Translations under genes and position numbers: made by a program | Origin: Fluctibacter corallii | GTDB lineage: Bacteria > Pseudomonadota > Gammaproteobacteria > Enterobacterales > Alteromonadaceae | Direction of reading: 5' to 3' | Assembly: GCF_025751585.1 (NCBI RefSeq) | Contig: NZ_JAOWKX010000009.1 | Coordinates: forward strand, 37,661-101,660 | DNA: 64,000 bases | Part shown: positions 10,258 to 18,966 of the stretch, in pieces | How the letters are laid out: each line of letters starts with the position of its first letter | Position numbering within the stretch: position 1 is the stretch's first letter | Notes under the pieces: generated by a model | What the model was told of the DNA's origin: nothing | What the model saw: only the letters and a program-made list of their open reading frames with translations | The model's database searches: none

Positions 10258-10983
10258 TTATCGCTCCATTAATGTTCTAACTTTGGCAATTAACGCATCG
10301 TCATTTGCGGCTGTGCTCACCGAAATCTGTTGAATACCTTTATCTTCCAATAGGTGCGCAATACGGTTACTGACGACAATCCAATGCTTTGACCTTGTCC
10401 AGCTAAACTGGTTGAGAGAGGCGAGTAATTCCGCTTGCTCTGCACTTGTGACAACGATCCACACAATTTCGTCGGGCCTGATCTCATCAGGCTGATAACA
10501 TGATTGTAGACGTTGTCGTTCGTATACGGAAAACGGCGTTACAATTGCACCTCGTTGTATCAACGTGTCAGCAATGAGTGTCCGACCGCCCATACCTTTA
10601 AGAATAATTATTTTTCTATCACTGACAGAATGCAAGTCTTCGAGTGCAAGTACACCTTCGCTGGTTTCGTTTTCTGGGCTAATACTCTCAAGCCCCCTCG
10701 CTTTGAAGCACAATGCTGTAGAGCTACCTACCGCAATAATTCGCTTTGCCTTACGGATTTGCCTTGTGATAAGCGGGTTGCCTAATGCGGTGCGGGCCGC
10801 AAACGGGCTGACGCACACTACGATATCACTGTCACTAATTGGGTGGTGTGCAAGCCGATCCAAATCATCAGGCCTGATTACGTTGTCTATTAATGCGATG
10901 CCAGTGGCGTTTAGCCCCGCATGAGAAAAGGCTGCGAGGCTCTTCGTCAATTTGTATTTAGGCCTGACAAGCAGCACGCTCAT
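10258..10983 (-). CDS. hemD: Uroporphyrinogen-III synthase
   Basis: Cyclises hydroxymethylbilane to uroporphyrinogen III with D-ring inversion, the step after HemC. It is 241 residues, the usual length, with the two-lobe pattern: N-terminal VLLVRP, then an [15 protein letters not shown] segment matching the family's G-GGR-L motif, then [11 protein letters not shown] near the C-terminal lobe. Sequence conservation in this family is low, so operon position (hemC-hemD overlapping by ATGA) is important support. Confidence 0.93.
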   Translation of the reverse strand: MSVLLVRPKYKLTKSLAAFSHAGLNATGIALIDNVIRPDDLDRLAHHPISDSDIVVCVSPFAARTALGNPLITRQIRKAKRIIAVGSSTALCFKARGLESISPENETSEGVLALEDLHSVSDRKIIILKGMGGRTLIADTLIQRGAIVTPFSVYERQRLQSCYQPDEIRPDEIVWIVVTSAEQAELLASLNQFSWTRSKHWIVVSNRIAHLLEDKGIQQISVSTAANDDALIAKVRTLMER

Positions 10984-11909
10984 TCGTTATACAAAGCCGC
11001 CAACAGTGGTTTAGCCCCTTGCTTAAGCAAGACGTCAGCAACGTCTTCGCCAAGTTGCTGGGCATGCGATGTCGGCGCGCTGGCTTCGTGCTTAATGATG
11101 GTTTTACCATCAGGCGAACCTACCAAGGCGGTCAATGTGATGTTATTACCGTCTAGTGTGGCGTAGCCCGCGATAGGGACTTGGCATCCACCTTCTAACT
11201 TGGCGTTCATTGCACGTTCTGCTATCACGCGAGTGTAGGTGTCTTGGTGAATGAGTGGTTTTAATAAGTTGATTAATTCCTCATCATCGTTGCGACATTC
11301 GATGCCGACAGCACCTTGGCCTACCGCGGGTAAGCTGACATGAGCAGGTATTTCTTGCGCAATTCGAGATTCAAATCCTAAGCGTATTAAACCTGCTGCA
11401 GCCAATATGATGGCGTCGTATTCACCTGCATCTAGTTTAGCGAGCCGCGTGTTCACATTACCGCGCAAGTCTTTTATCACAAGATCGGGCCTAAGGTGCC
11501 TAAGCTGGCATTGGCGACGCAGGCTAGAGGTACCGACAACCGCACCATCGGGCAAGCTGTCTAGTGATGTGTATTGATTTGACACAAATGCATCAAATGG
11601 ATTTTCACGTTCACATATGGCGTGCAAACCGAAGCCTTCAGGAAACGCCATTGGCACATCTTTCATCGAGTGCACAGCGATATCAGCACGCCCTTCTTGC
11701 ATGGCAATTTCCAATTCTTTGATAAATAGCCCCTTTCCACCGACCTTTGCCAGAGGTGTATCAAGAATTTTATCGCCAGTCGTACTCATTGGAACAAGTT
11801 CGACACGAATGCCTGGGTGTGCAGCTTCAAGCTCGGATTTGACGTATTCTGCTTGCCATAACGCTAGGGCGCTTTTTCGAGTAGCAATACGTAGGGTGCG
11901 ATCAGTCAT
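10980..11909 (-). CDS. hemC: Porphobilinogen deaminase (hydroxymethylbilane synthase)
   Basis: Polymerises four porphobilinogen units into hydroxymethylbilane in the cytoplasm. About 309 residues. Clear features: N-terminal [35 protein letters not shown], and the dipyrromethane-cofactor cysteine in [12 protein letters not shown]. The ATG at 11909 is preferred over one at 11924 because GGAAG lies 5 bases before it and homologues start there. It is first in the hemC-hemD-hemX-hemY operon. Confidence 0.97.
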   Translation of the reverse strand: MTDRTLRIATRKSALALWQAEYVKSELEAAHPGIRVELVPMSTTGDKILDTPLAKVGGKGLFIKELEIAMQEGRADIAVHSMKDVPMAFPEGFGLHAICERENPFDAFVSNQYTSLDSLPDGAVVGTSSLRRQCQLRHLRPDLVIKDLRGNVNTRLAKLDAGEYDAIILAAAGLIRLGFESRIAQEIPAHVSLPAVGQGAVGIECRNDDEELINLLKPLIHQDTYTRVIAERAMNAKLEGGCQVPIAGYATLDGNNITLTALVGSPDGKTIIKHEASAPTSHAQQLGEDVADVLLKQGAKPLLAALYNE

Positions 11910-11966
11910 GTTACTTCCATTCATTGGAAAGAGGGGGCAAGCTCTTTCTCGTTCGGCCCGAGGTTT

Positions 11967-12353
11967 TTATTTGGCCGTTACCGTAAAATCATGGCTTAGC
12001 AACATCAGGTCGTCATGCCAAACCTGTATTTGCCATTCTCCTGCCCAAGAGGCCATTATATTCTTTGAAGAGTAGGTGCGATAGTTATTGCTTCTCACGT
12101 TTAGCGTAACAGCGGCCATCTGTTGGTCTTTATATAGCCAACGATGAACGATGTTTTTTCCCGCCATTGAACCGACATGAGTGAAAAACATAACCTGTAC
12201 TATATCACCCTCGGACACGTCTACGTTATGACCCAGATCATCAACGGGTTCCCGCGATTCAATCGCTGTCGTTAGCTGGCTATTCATTATTTCGGCACTC
12301 GCTACGAAAGAAACGAAGCTTGTTACTAAAATAAACCATAAACGTGCTGCCAT
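11967..12353 (-). CDS. DUF2914 family periplasmic protein
   Basis: About 128 residues with an N-terminal signal segment (LWFILVTSFVSFVASA), so exported. The rest is a small beta-rich domain with the DUF2914 pattern (VMFFTHVGSMAGKNIVHRWLY; SWAGEWQIQVWHDD). No enzyme activity is known for the family. The start at 12353 follows AAGGAGAG, which is better than an upstream in-frame ATG at 12386. It precedes hemC on the same strand with a 57-base gap and might share its transcript. Confidence 0.75.
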   Translation of the reverse strand: MAARLWFILVTSFVSFVASAEIMNSQLTTAIESREPVDDLGHNVDVSEGDIVQVMFFTHVGSMAGKNIVHRWLYKDQQMAAVTLNVRSNNYRTYSSKNIMASWAGEWQIQVWHDDLMLLSHDFTVTAK

Positions 12354-12475
12354 TATTCTCTCCTTACCGTCTAGTCTGCTTGCCAAGCACAGTATTGCTC
12401 GGCAATGGCTAACCTTAAAGACTAGTCTATTTTTGACGACCAGATGAAAGATGCCGTCGTGTCATCAGCCAGTGA

Positions 12476-13144
12476 CTATAGGAGCCTGGTGCGTAGCCAA
12501 GCAGAAATATCTTTCAGCTCCTGCTCACACACATTATGCTGCATACCGTATTCATGCCAGGTGATGTTATATCCTAAATCTTCCATCACCTGATAGGCGG
12601 CTTTACCCATGTAGATAGGAACTACTTCATCAAACTGACCATGACAAGCCATGAATGGTGTGCCTTTATTCGCTTTGTGGGCGAGCTTACCCACATTTTC
12701 AGGCTCACACATATAGGTAGATAGCGTGAGTACGCCTGCGAGCGTTTTGTCATATTGTGTCGCTAAATGATAAGCAATTACGCCACCTTGAGAGAAGCCC
12801 GCTAATATAATGCGATCGGATGGAATGCCTTTTTCTATTTCAGCATCAATCAGCTGCTTCACCTGTGCTGCTGAGGCATTCACACCATCAATATCAGCGC
12901 GTGAACCAAAGTCGAGGCTTTTAATGTCGTACCAAGCTCGCATTTGCATGCCGTTATTGATAGTAACGGGCCTTACTGGCGCATGCGGAAATACAAAGCG
13001 AATACGGTGATCGTCTGGTAAATCTAATACGGGTACGATAGGGGCGAATCCATTGCCGGAGTCACCCAGCCCATGCAACCACACAACGACGGCATCGTGT
13101 GCTTGGTTGGGGTTCACTTCAACATAAGGGAGTTGCTCTGTCAT
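12476..13144 (-). CDS. Alpha/beta-hydrolase, phospholipase/carboxylesterase (acyl-protein thioesterase-like) family
   Basis: A 222-residue soluble serine hydrolase. The oxyanion segment VVWLHGLGDSGNGF is near residue 20, the nucleophile elbow GFSQGG holds the catalytic Ser, an Asp lies in GQFDEVVP, and His in YGMQHNVC. This set matches the abhydrolase_2 family (PF02230), which includes eukaryotic acyl-protein thioesterases and bacterial carboxylesterases. The substrate cannot be deduced. AAGGATACT precedes the ATG. Confidence 0.92.
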   Translation of the reverse strand: MTEQLPYVEVNPNQAHDAVVVWLHGLGDSGNGFAPIVPVLDLPDDHRIRFVFPHAPVRPVTINNGMQMRAWYDIKSLDFGSRADIDGVNASAAQVKQLIDAEIEKGIPSDRIILAGFSQGGVIAYHLATQYDKTLAGVLTLSTYMCEPENVGKLAHKANKGTPFMACHGQFDEVVPIYMGKAAYQVMEDLGYNITWHEYGMQHNVCEQELKDISAWLRTRLL

Positions 13145-13165
13145 AGTATCCTTTCCTAGCAGTAA

Positions 13166-13480
13166 TTAGCGAAAATGTACGTCGGTTTCGGCTTGTTTGC
13201 TAGCCGCATCGTCCATAAAACTCCAGAACTCTGCACCAGTGCGCTCATCAATCCATTTACCATCTTGGTGATTGAAGTGATGACCATTAAATTTTGTCGC
13301 TACCCATATTTGATGAAGCGGCGGCTGCTTGTTGATGATGATTTTCGTTTTATTTTGAAAAATCAGTGTCAAAATGCCACCCGCAGATTCACAATCTATA
13401 TCTGCCTCACATACGTCAAGCGCGTCTTCTAGCTCAATGAAAATTTCGTCTACCAACTCATGGTATTGACTGTCATTCAT
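13166..13480 (-). CDS. cyaY: Iron donor protein CyaY (bacterial frataxin)
   Basis: A 104-residue frataxin homologue. An acidic first helix ([17 protein letters not shown]) provides iron-binding carboxylates, and the beta-sheet core has the conserved [16 protein letters not shown]. CyaY binds iron and modulates IscS in Fe-S cluster assembly. Length and motifs fit. It is divergent from gmk; the 99 bases between them hold the promoters. Confidence 0.94.
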   Translation of the reverse strand: MNDSQYHELVDEIFIELEDALDVCEADIDCESAGGILTLIFQNKTKIIINKQPPLHQIWVATKFNGHHFNHQDGKWIDERTGAEFWSFMDDAASKQAETDVHFR

Positions 13481-13579
13481 GAATTCATCACCTATATCAA
13501 ATTTTTAAGGATGGGTAATCTCTGTGATTATGCTACCATTGCTTACTTTAACCGACACATTATTTTCGAAATTTATTGT

Positions 13580-14224
13580 ATGGCACAGGCGCTAGGCAAC
13601 CTATTTATTCTTGCGGCTCCCTCTGGAGCGGGCAAGTCGAGCTTAATCAAAGCTCTTCTTGAAAACCATCAAGACACCAACATGCATAATACCAAAATGC
13701 AGGTTTCTGTGTCTCACACCACGCGTGATCCACGTCCGGGTGAAGTCGATGGCGTTCACTATCATTTCGTATCTAAAGACGAGTTTAAAGCGTTAATCGA
13801 TCAAAATGCCTTTTTTGAATGGGCAGAAGTGTTCGGAAATTATTACGGCACGTCGAGAATAACGATAGAAGAGACGCTTTCTCAGGGCATCGACGTCTTT
13901 CTAGACATTGACTGGCAAGGCGCGCGTCAGGTAAAAGCGCAAATCCCTGATACGGCAACGATTTTTGTCGCGCCCCCTTCTCAGGCTGAGTTAGAGCGCC
14001 GTCTTCGCGCGCGCAATCAGGATTCAGATGAGGTGATCAAATCACGTATGGAAAAAGCCGTGGCGGAAATTTCCCATTATCATGAATTTGATTACATCAT
14101 TGTAAACGATGATTTTGACGCCGCGCTAAATGAACTTGAAGCCATAGTGGCTGCGCGTAGATTACGAAAAGTGAAACAAGTTGTCAGACACCAAACCCTA
14201 TTCGACGATTTGTTAAAAGACTAA
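13580..14224 (+). CDS. gmk: Guanylate kinase
   Basis: Phosphorylates GMP to GDP. About 214 residues with P-loop [13 protein letters not shown]-binding [11 protein letters not shown] and YGT, and [12 protein letters not shown]. The frame is open upstream to 13460, but the family starts at MAQ-LGNLF, giving ATG 13580; no strong Shine-Dalgarno is visible there. It heads the gmk-rpoZ-spoT block, linking guanine nucleotide supply to (p)ppGpp control. Confidence 0.96.
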   Translation: MAQALGNLFILAAPSGAGKSSLIKALLENHQDTNMHNTKMQVSVSHTTRDPRPGEVDGVHYHFVSKDEFKALIDQNAFFEWAEVFGNYYGTSRITIEETLSQGIDVFLDIDWQGARQVKAQIPDTATIFVAPPSQAELERRLRARNQDSDEVIKSRMEKAVAEISHYHEFDYIIVNDDFDAALNELEAIVAARRLRKVKQVVRHQTLFDDLLKD

Positions 14225-14249
14225 AATACACGAAGGATCATTAAAGATC

Positions 14250-14278
14250 TTTTCAACAAGGTGAGAAAAACGTACACT
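14250..14278 (+). promoter_or_regulatory. Putative rpoZ promoter
   Basis: TTTTCA (14250-14255) and TACACT (14273-14278) are separated by 17 bases. They sit 43 bases before the rpoZ start codon, in the gap after gmk. Confidence 0.4.
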
Positions 14279-14321
14279 ATGTGGCCTTTTTTTCATCTAT
14301 AAGACCTTGACGGAGAACATC

Positions 14322-14594
14322 ATGGCTCGCGTAACAGTTGAAGATGCCGTAGATAAAGTTGGTAATCGTTTTGATTTAGTGCTGGTAGCAGCGCGCCGTG
14401 CGCGTCAAATCGCCACTGAAGGTAAAGAACCGATGGTACCAACGGCAAATGATAAGCCAACGGTAATCGCTCTTCGTGAAATCGAAGAAGGTCACGTTAC
14501 TTCAGACACGATCGAGCAAGAAGACTTGCGCGATCAGCAGCAACAAGAGCAAGCTGAGTTTGCTTCTGTTGCAAACATTTTGTCTGATCAGTAG
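14322..14594 (+). CDS. rpoZ: RNA polymerase omega subunit
   Basis: A 90-residue omega subunit that assists beta-prime folding and forms part of a ppGpp site on RNA polymerase. The N-terminus [29 protein letters not shown] is diagnostic (conserved VGNRFDLV and AARRARQ). The start at 14322 follows CGGAGAAC and is preferred over 14307. Located between gmk and spoT, as in many gammaproteobacteria. Confidence 0.97.
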   Translation: MARVTVEDAVDKVGNRFDLVLVAARRARQIATEGKEPMVPTANDKPTVIALREIEEGHVTSDTIEQEDLRDQQQQEQAEFASVANILSDQ

Positions 14595-14601
14595 TGCTTA
14601 T

Positions 14602-14627
14602 GGCCCGAATTTATTGCAATTCGGGCC
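14602..14627 (+). terminator. Hairpin after rpoZ
   Basis: Perfect 10-bp stem GGCCCGAATT / AATTCGGGCC with a 6-base loop, starting 7 bases after the rpoZ stop. The following bases have only short T runs, so it may be a partial terminator, letting some transcripts continue into spoT. Confidence 0.5.
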
Positions 14628-14753
14628 TGACTTTCCTCTTATCTTTTGATTTTCTTCACCTTATTCTTAGGATGAAGATTGGCAACCGCGCTAATTAACC
14701 GTATTCTTACCCTAAGAGCATCTTAAGCAGTTTAGTTAAGTGGTATCTATCGC

Positions 14754-16868
14754 GTGTATCTATTCGAAGGCCTGAAAAATAAAGTAAGTGAGTATCTTCC
14801 TCCCGATTTGGTGGAAGAAGTGCAGCGTGCCTATGTGTTGGCACGAGACGCCCACGATGGCCAAATGCGGTCAAGTGGCGATCCTTACATTACTCACCCT
14901 GTTGCCGTAACCGGCATTTTGGCTGAGATGCGCCTTGATCATGAAACTCTCATGGCCGCACTTCTGCACGATGTGATTGAAGATACCCATTATGATAAAG
15001 ACGACTTAGTTAACGAGTTTGGTGAAACCGTTGGTGAGTTAGTTGAGGGTGTCTCTAAGCTAGATAAAATCCAATTCAGCAGTAAGCAGGAAGCGCAAGC
15101 CGAAAACTTTCGCAAAATGATGATGGCAATGGTGCAAGACATTCGCGTCATTCTCATTAAATTAGCTGACCGAACTCATAACATGCGTACACTGGGTTCC
15201 TTGCGACCAGACAAGCGTCGCCGTATTGCCCGCGAAACCCTCGAAATTTACGCACCCATTGCTCATCGTCTTGGTATTCACGACATTAAAAATGAACTCG
15301 AAGATTTAGGTTTTCGAGCTATGTACCCAATGCGATACCGTGCGCTTAAAGCGGCAGTAAAGCAAGCGCGCGGCAACCGTAAAGAAATCATCGAAAACAC
15401 ACGATTAGAAGTCGAGACCCGCATTGGCGCTAAAGGGATTGATGCGCAAGTTGTGGGGCGTGAAAAGCACCTGTATTCCATATATCGCAAAATGAAAAAC
15501 AAAGAGCTGTTGTTCAATGAGGTAATGGATATTTACGCGTTTCGTGTCATAGTCGGTTCTGTAGATGATTGTTATCGCGTGCTAGGCGCAATGCACGGTT
15601 TATACAAACCTATCGAAGGGCGTTTTAAAGATTATATTGCAATACCCAGAACCAACGGTTATCAGTCGTTGCACACGTCACTTATTGGCCCTCATGGTAT
15701 TCCTGTAGAAATTCAGATCCGTACACAAGAGATGGATCACATGGCGGATAAAGGCGTTGCAGCGCATTGGCTATATAAAGAGCCAGGCGATCAAAAAGGG
15801 ACTACTGCCCAAGTTCGCGCACGCAAGTGGATGCAGTCGTTGCTGGAGCTTCAGCAAAGTGCCAGTTCGTCGTTTGAATTTATCGAGAACGTAAAAACCG
15901 ATTTATTCCCAGAAGAAATTTACGTATTTACGCCTGATGGGCGCATTATTGAACTGCCTATGGGCGCAACGCCGGTTGATTTTGCGTATGCTGTGCATTC
16001 CGATGTTGGTAATTCCTGTGTAGGCGTTAGGGTCGAGCGCCGTAATTATTCATTGAGTAAACCGCTCGAAAACGGTCAGACGGTAGAAATTATTACATCG
16101 CCACGCGCTAAGCCGAATGCTAACTGGTTGAATTTTGTTGTGAGTGCAAAAGCGCGCTCATACATACGTCAATACTTAAAACGCCAGCGTGCAGAAGAAG
16201 CCGTCAATATGGGAAATCGTCTTCTTCGTCATGCGCTCGGCGCTAAGAAGCTCGACGATATTGAACAAGTCGATATTGATCGTGTGGTAGCTGAAACGAA
16301 ACATGACGATTTTGATTCGTTGCTCGCAGACATTGGTTTGGGTAACGAGTTAAGTGCTATCGTTGCGCGCCGTTTGTTGGGTGAAAGCGACGACATTCCT
16401 GATAAAGGCCGAAATGTTGCCATAAAGGGAACCGAAGGGCTATTAGTGACCTATTCTCGCTGTTGCCATCCTATTCCCGATGATGAAATTGTTGCTATTT
16501 TAAGTCCAGGGCGAGGCATGGTGATTCACCAAACTGGTTGCAGCAATATTCGTAAATTGAGCCGAGAGGAGCCTCAGCGCGTACTACCCATGAAGTGGGA
16601 TGAAGATCCTCATGGCGAATTCAAGGCTTCGCTGCGTATCGAACTGATTAATCATCAGGGTACACTCGCGAAACTCACCAATGCTGTGTCTGGTAGCGAC
16701 TCAAACATTATTGGGCTGCAAACCGAGGAAAAAGAGAGCAATATCTACTACGTTGATATTGAGCTGACGACAAAAAATCGTGTGCACTTAGCAAATGTCA
16801 TGAAGCGAATTCGCTCTATGTCAGAAGTGCAGCGTGTATCAAGACACAGTCAATCTAAACAACTCTAG
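14754..16868 (+). CDS. spoT: Bifunctional (p)ppGpp synthetase/hydrolase SpoT
   Basis: Makes and degrades the alarmone (p)ppGpp. 704 residues in the order HD hydrolase (about 20-190; ALLHDVIEDT), synthetase (about 230-360; GRFKDYIAIPRTNGYQSLHTS), TGS (about 385-450; EEIYVFTPDGRIIELP), helical/zinc-finger region (YSRCCHPIPDDEI) and ACT domain (about 625-700). The intact HD motif marks a hydrolase-competent SpoT. The start is GTG at 14754. It is followed 12 bases later by ridA. Confidence 0.97.
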   Translation: MYLFEGLKNKVSEYLPPDLVEEVQRAYVLARDAHDGQMRSSGDPYITHPVAVTGILAEMRLDHETLMAALLHDVIEDTHYDKDDLVNEFGETVGELVEGVSKLDKIQFSSKQEAQAENFRKMMMAMVQDIRVILIKLADRTHNMRTLGSLRPDKRRRIARETLEIYAPIAHRLGIHDIKNELEDLGFRAMYPMRYRALKAAVKQARGNRKEIIENTRLEVETRIGAKGIDAQVVGREKHLYSIYRKMKNKELLFNEVMDIYAFRVIVGSVDDCYRVLGAMHGLYKPIEGRFKDYIAIPRTNGYQSLHTSLIGPHGIPVEIQIRTQEMDHMADKGVAAHWLYKEPGDQKGTTAQVRARKWMQSLLELQQSASSSFEFIENVKTDLFPEEIYVFTPDGRIIELPMGATPVDFAYAVHSDVGNSCVGVRVERRNYSLSKPLENGQTVEIITSPRAKPNANWLNFVVSAKARSYIRQYLKRQRAEEAVNMGNRLLRHALGAKKLDDIEQVDIDRVVAETKHDDFDSLLADIGLGNELSAIVARRLLGESDDIPDKGRNVAIKGTEGLLVTYSRCCHPIPDDEIVAILSPGRGMVIHQTGCSNIRKLSREEPQRVLPMKWDEDPHGEFKASLRIELINHQGTLAKLTNAVSGSDSNIIGLQTEEKESNIYYVDIELTTKNRVHLANVMKRIRSMSEVQRVSRHSQSKQL

Positions 16869-16880
16869 GGTTTATTACGT

Positions 16881-17267
16881 ATGTCAAAGTCAATTATTCA
16901 GACAGATTTGGCGCCTTCGGCCATTGGTACTTATAGTCAGGCGGTGAAGTCGGGCACCACCGTGTATTTGTCAGGGCAAATTCCGCTTGTGCCAGAAACA
17001 ATGGAAATGGTGTCTGAGGATTTTGCTACGCAAGCCACGCGTGTCTTCGATAATGTTAAGGCTGTGTGTGAAGCGGCAGGTGGCACCATTAACGATATGG
17101 TAAAAGTGAATATATTCCTGACAGATTTAAGCAACTTTGCTACCGTGAATGACATTATGAGTCAGTATTTTGCTCAGCCTTATCCTGCTCGCGCTGCCAT
17201 CGGTGTGAAGGCATTGCCAAAAGGCGCACAGATTGAAATTGACGGCATCATGGAATTGCCAGAGTAA
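16881..17267 (+). CDS. ridA: RidA family reactive-enamine/imine deaminase
   Basis: A 128-residue YjgF/YER057c/UK114 protein. RidA enzymes hydrolyse reactive 2-aminoacrylate-type enamines released by PLP enzymes. Features: [24 protein letters not shown], and the substrate-binding Arg in [21 protein letters not shown]. It sits between spoT and trmH, which adjoin in E. coli; this arrangement is seen in other marine gammaproteobacteria (recollection, not checked). Confidence 0.93.
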   Translation: MSKSIIQTDLAPSAIGTYSQAVKSGTTVYLSGQIPLVPETMEMVSEDFATQATRVFDNVKAVCEAAGGTINDMVKVNIFLTDLSNFATVNDIMSQYFAQPYPARAAIGVKALPKGAQIEIDGIMELPE

Positions 17268-17277
17268 TCTATATTCT

Positions 17278-17296
17278 GGGAGGCCGAGTGCCTCCC
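17278..17296 (+). terminator. Hairpin after ridA
   Basis: GGGAGGC / GCCTCCC stem of 7 bp with loop CGAGT, 11 bases after the ridA stop. Only ATTGTT follows, so it is a weak terminator or an mRNA-end stabiliser. Confidence 0.45.
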
Positions 17297-17352
17297 ATTG
17301 TTAATGTTATCACCATTTCGATATCTCAATGAATTACCCCAAGTAGAACACT

Positions 17353-18072
17353 ATGTCTCCAGAACGCTATAACCGTATTCGCGAAATGCTTCGTATGCGC
17401 CAAACCGATCTTACTGTACTGATGGAAGAAGTGCATAAACCCCATAACGTATCTGCCGTTGTGAGAAGCTGCGATGCCGTTGGTATTCATGAAATTCATG
17501 CCGTTTGGGATAAAAAAACACGCTTACGTCGTGGTACGGCAATGGGAAGTCAAAACTGGGTAAAAACCCACTCACATGACACAATCTCGGATGCTATTGG
17601 TCACCTAAAAGGACAGGGCATGCAAGTGTTAGTGACGCACTTGTCTGACACAGCAGTAGATTTTAGAGATATTGACTATACCAAGCCGACCGCGATTATT
17701 CTGGGACAAGAAAAGTATGGCGCAACCGACGTTGCCATTGAACAGGCTGATCAGGATATCGTTATTCCTATGGTAGGTATGGTGCAGTCATTGAATGTGT
17801 CGGTAGCGGCAGCACTCATTTTGTACGAAGCGCAACGCCAGCGTCAGCAAGCGAACATGTATGACAAGCAAAATGTATCAGAAGCAGAATGTCAGCGTAT
17901 TTTGTTTGAAGGCGGATTTCCTAAGCTGCGTAAAATGTGTGACATAAAAGGCATTCCTTACCCCTACATTGATGAAACTGGACAAATCGCCGAAGGCGAT
18001 GACTGGTGGAAACAACTACAACTTACCCCCGAAAAGCTCGCATCAATTGAACAGGGTAACGACGAATCGTAA
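17353..18072 (+). CDS. trmH: tRNA (guanosine-18-2'-O)-methyltransferase
   Basis: SPOUT-class methyltransferase that methylates G18 in the tRNA D-loop. 239 residues with the three knot motifs: NVSAVVRSCDAVG (motif 1), IILGQEKYGATD (motif 2) and IPMVGMVQSLNVSVAAALILYE (motif 3). The C-terminal extension (FEGGFPKLRKMCDIKGIPYPYID) is typical of TrmH. Same strand as spoT and recG. Confidence 0.95.
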   Translation: MSPERYNRIREMLRMRQTDLTVLMEEVHKPHNVSAVVRSCDAVGIHEIHAVWDKKTRLRRGTAMGSQNWVKTHSHDTISDAIGHLKGQGMQVLVTHLSDTAVDFRDIDYTKPTAIILGQEKYGATDVAIEQADQDIVIPMVGMVQSLNVSVAAALILYEAQRQRQQANMYDKQNVSEAECQRILFEGGFPKLRKMCDIKGIPYPYIDETGQIAEGDDWWKQLQLTPEKLASIEQGNDES

Positions 18073-18158
18073 TATTTTTCATTAACTTGAAAGTAATTTA
18101 CTCGCGCTCAGGTCTAGGTAGCGGACAAACACACACGTTTATTAATAGGATGCTACCT

Positions 18159-18806
18159 ATGAAATCAATCTCATCAAAACTGGCTTTTGCGTTGCTAGGC
18201 CTTTGTCTCTTTTCTGTTAGCACACACGCGGCATCATCATCGCGCCCTGCAATTGCTGAATCTGCTGAGCTGGTCACGCCCTTGTTGAATGGGCAGACCG
18301 TGAGTAAAGCAACAGTAAAAACAGCCGACGGTGCTGTGGTTAGCTTGAAAGCCATGTTCATGCAAAAGCCGACAATAGTGTTATTTTATCGCGGTGGTTG
18401 GTGTCCGTATTGTAGCCGTCAGCTAGCGGGGCTTAAAGATATTGAAGCGCAACTGGTTGATTTGGGCTATCAGGTGTTGGCCATTTCGCCGGAGTCGCCA
18501 GAACGCTTACAAGCACAGAAGTTGGAAACTGAATTTGCAGTCACTCTGTTAAGTGATGAACAGCTTAATGCAATCAAAGCATTTGGTGTCGGGTTTTACA
18601 TGGATGATGCAACCGCGAAAGATTATCAGCAAAGTATGCAAATTTCGCTAACAAAGGATGCCGATACGGGTAAGCCAGTGCTGCCCGCACCAGCGGTATT
18701 TGTGGTGGATAAAAACGGTCAGGTGGTGTTTAACTACGTTAATCCGAATTTCCGCGTACGTATTTCTCCTGAGTTGCTGTATCAAGCAGCGAAGCTGTCT
18801 CGCTAA
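18159..18806 (+). CDS. Exported peroxiredoxin-like (AhpC/TSA, thioredoxin-fold) protein
   Basis: About 215 residues. An N-terminal signal peptide (LAFALLGLCLFSVSTHAASS) is followed by an AhpC/TSA thioredoxin fold with FYRGGWCPYCSRQLAGL. The CPYC pair resembles a thioredoxin/disulfide site more than a 1-Cys peroxiredoxin, so a periplasmic thiol oxidoreductase or peroxidase is likely. ATG 18159 follows AGGA by 8 bases; an ATG at 18150 has poorer spacing. It stands between trmH and recG, genes usually close together. Confidence 0.85.
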   Translation: MKSISSKLAFALLGLCLFSVSTHAASSSRPAIAESAELVTPLLNGQTVSKATVKTADGAVVSLKAMFMQKPTIVLFYRGGWCPYCSRQLAGLKDIEAQLVDLGYQVLAISPESPERLQAQKLETEFAVTLLSDEQLNAIKAFGVGFYMDDATAKDYQQSMQISLTKDADTGKPVLPAPAVFVVDKNGQVVFNYVNPNFRVRISPELLYQAAKLSR

Positions 18807-18966
18807 CACACGTTTTATTGTCTCACTCTGCTATTGGGCGGGTCACCAGATAACGGTGAGCGCCCAGCTTCTAACCACTTCATTCCTCTGACTTTTTCAA
18901 ATCTTGCTAACTAAGGTATGATACAGGTATCTCGTTTTTGCCAACTATTTCTTACTCAAGGACACA

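Noticed and set aside
11617..12075. 152-codon plus-strand frame across hemC and the DUF2914 gene
   Set aside because: Antisense to clear hemC motifs and spans two genes; not credible as coding.
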